This document shows, piece after piece, positions 62,927-64,000 of a DNA stretch of 64,000 bases. The stretch comes from Caenibius tardaugens NBRC 16725 (lineage in GTDB: Bacteria > Pseudomonadota > Alphaproteobacteria > Sphingomonadales > Sphingomonadaceae). Within the stretch, counting starts at the first letter, position 1. Each line of letters begins with the position of its first letter. The position numbers and the translations under genes are program-made. The notes beneath the pieces were generated by a model. The model saw nothing but the letters and a program-made list of their open reading frames with translations. It did not search any database and was not told the DNA's origin. Location of the stretch: contig NZ_CP034179.1 of NCBI RefSeq assembly GCF_003860345.1, positions 1,906,001-1,970,000 on the forward strand, given 5' to 3'.

Positions 62927-64000
<1,074 letters not shown>

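Overview
The window looks like an alphaproteobacterial chromosome, most likely Sphingomonadales (Novosphingobium/Erythrobacter/Sphingobium-like). This rests on gene content and order, high GC, the MmcB, DUF2093 and PAS_5 families, and the Sphingomonad-type conjugative module. The species cannot be read from the sequence alone.

Bases 1-16,500 are ordinary core chromosome: an adenosine-kinase-type sugar kinase, purD divergent from xseA, DUF2093, an M23 peptidase, a phytase-like esterase, rpmB, tadA, an RNase T2, nadC, a LytTR/LytS-type two-component pair, a DsbA-like thioredoxin, an M48 protease, a PAS_5 protein and mmcB.

At 16,558-16,846 there is a broken tRNA-Arg(CCG) followed by a complete, different tRNA-Arg(CCG), with a repeated decamer CACGGAAGCA on both sides of the intact gene. 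I read this as the left boundary of an integrative and conjugative element (ICE) that runs past the right end of the window. Its backbone resembles Tn4371-type ICEs: a large ParB-like protein, DUF736, DUF932, XRE and DUF2285 regulators, an AlpA-like HTH, RepA with adjacent iteron-like repeats and a DnaA box, ParA plus a ribbon-helix-helix partner, DUF2840, TraF, DUF736, a lytic transglycosylase, a DUF3363-type relaxase preceded by a candidate oriT, VapBC, TraG/VirD4, and a complete trbBCDEJ-(K)-LFGI type IV secretion operon ending with DUF2274. No integrase lies in the window.

Two cargo blocks sit in the element. The first (20.9-33.4 kb) looks like a defence or stress island. It holds a trypsin-like protease, uncharacterised proteins, a tightly coupled four-gene operon (DprA-like / ComF-type phosphoribosyltransferase / DprA-like / degenerate HAD-phosphoribosyltransferase fusion), a coupled NdpA/YejK-like + RelA/SpoT-like nucleotidyltransferase pair, and an nhaA-uspA stress pair. 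The four-gene operon and the NdpA-Rel pair are the strongest candidates for a novel system. The second block (57-64 kb) is a heavy-metal resistance cluster: a LysR regulator, a P1B-type ATPase with a His-rich region, an MliC-like lipoprotein, a zinc-ribbon protein, a CDF transporter, an SRPBCC protein, a lipoprotein, and the C-terminus of a CusA/CzcA-type RND pump cut by the window end.

Two ICE genes carry single-base frameshifts (the DUF6499-DUF2285 regulator and an EexN-like exclusion protein). Several backbone genes (parB, the first DUF736, DUF932) have unusually long, GC-rich, hairpin-forming leaders.
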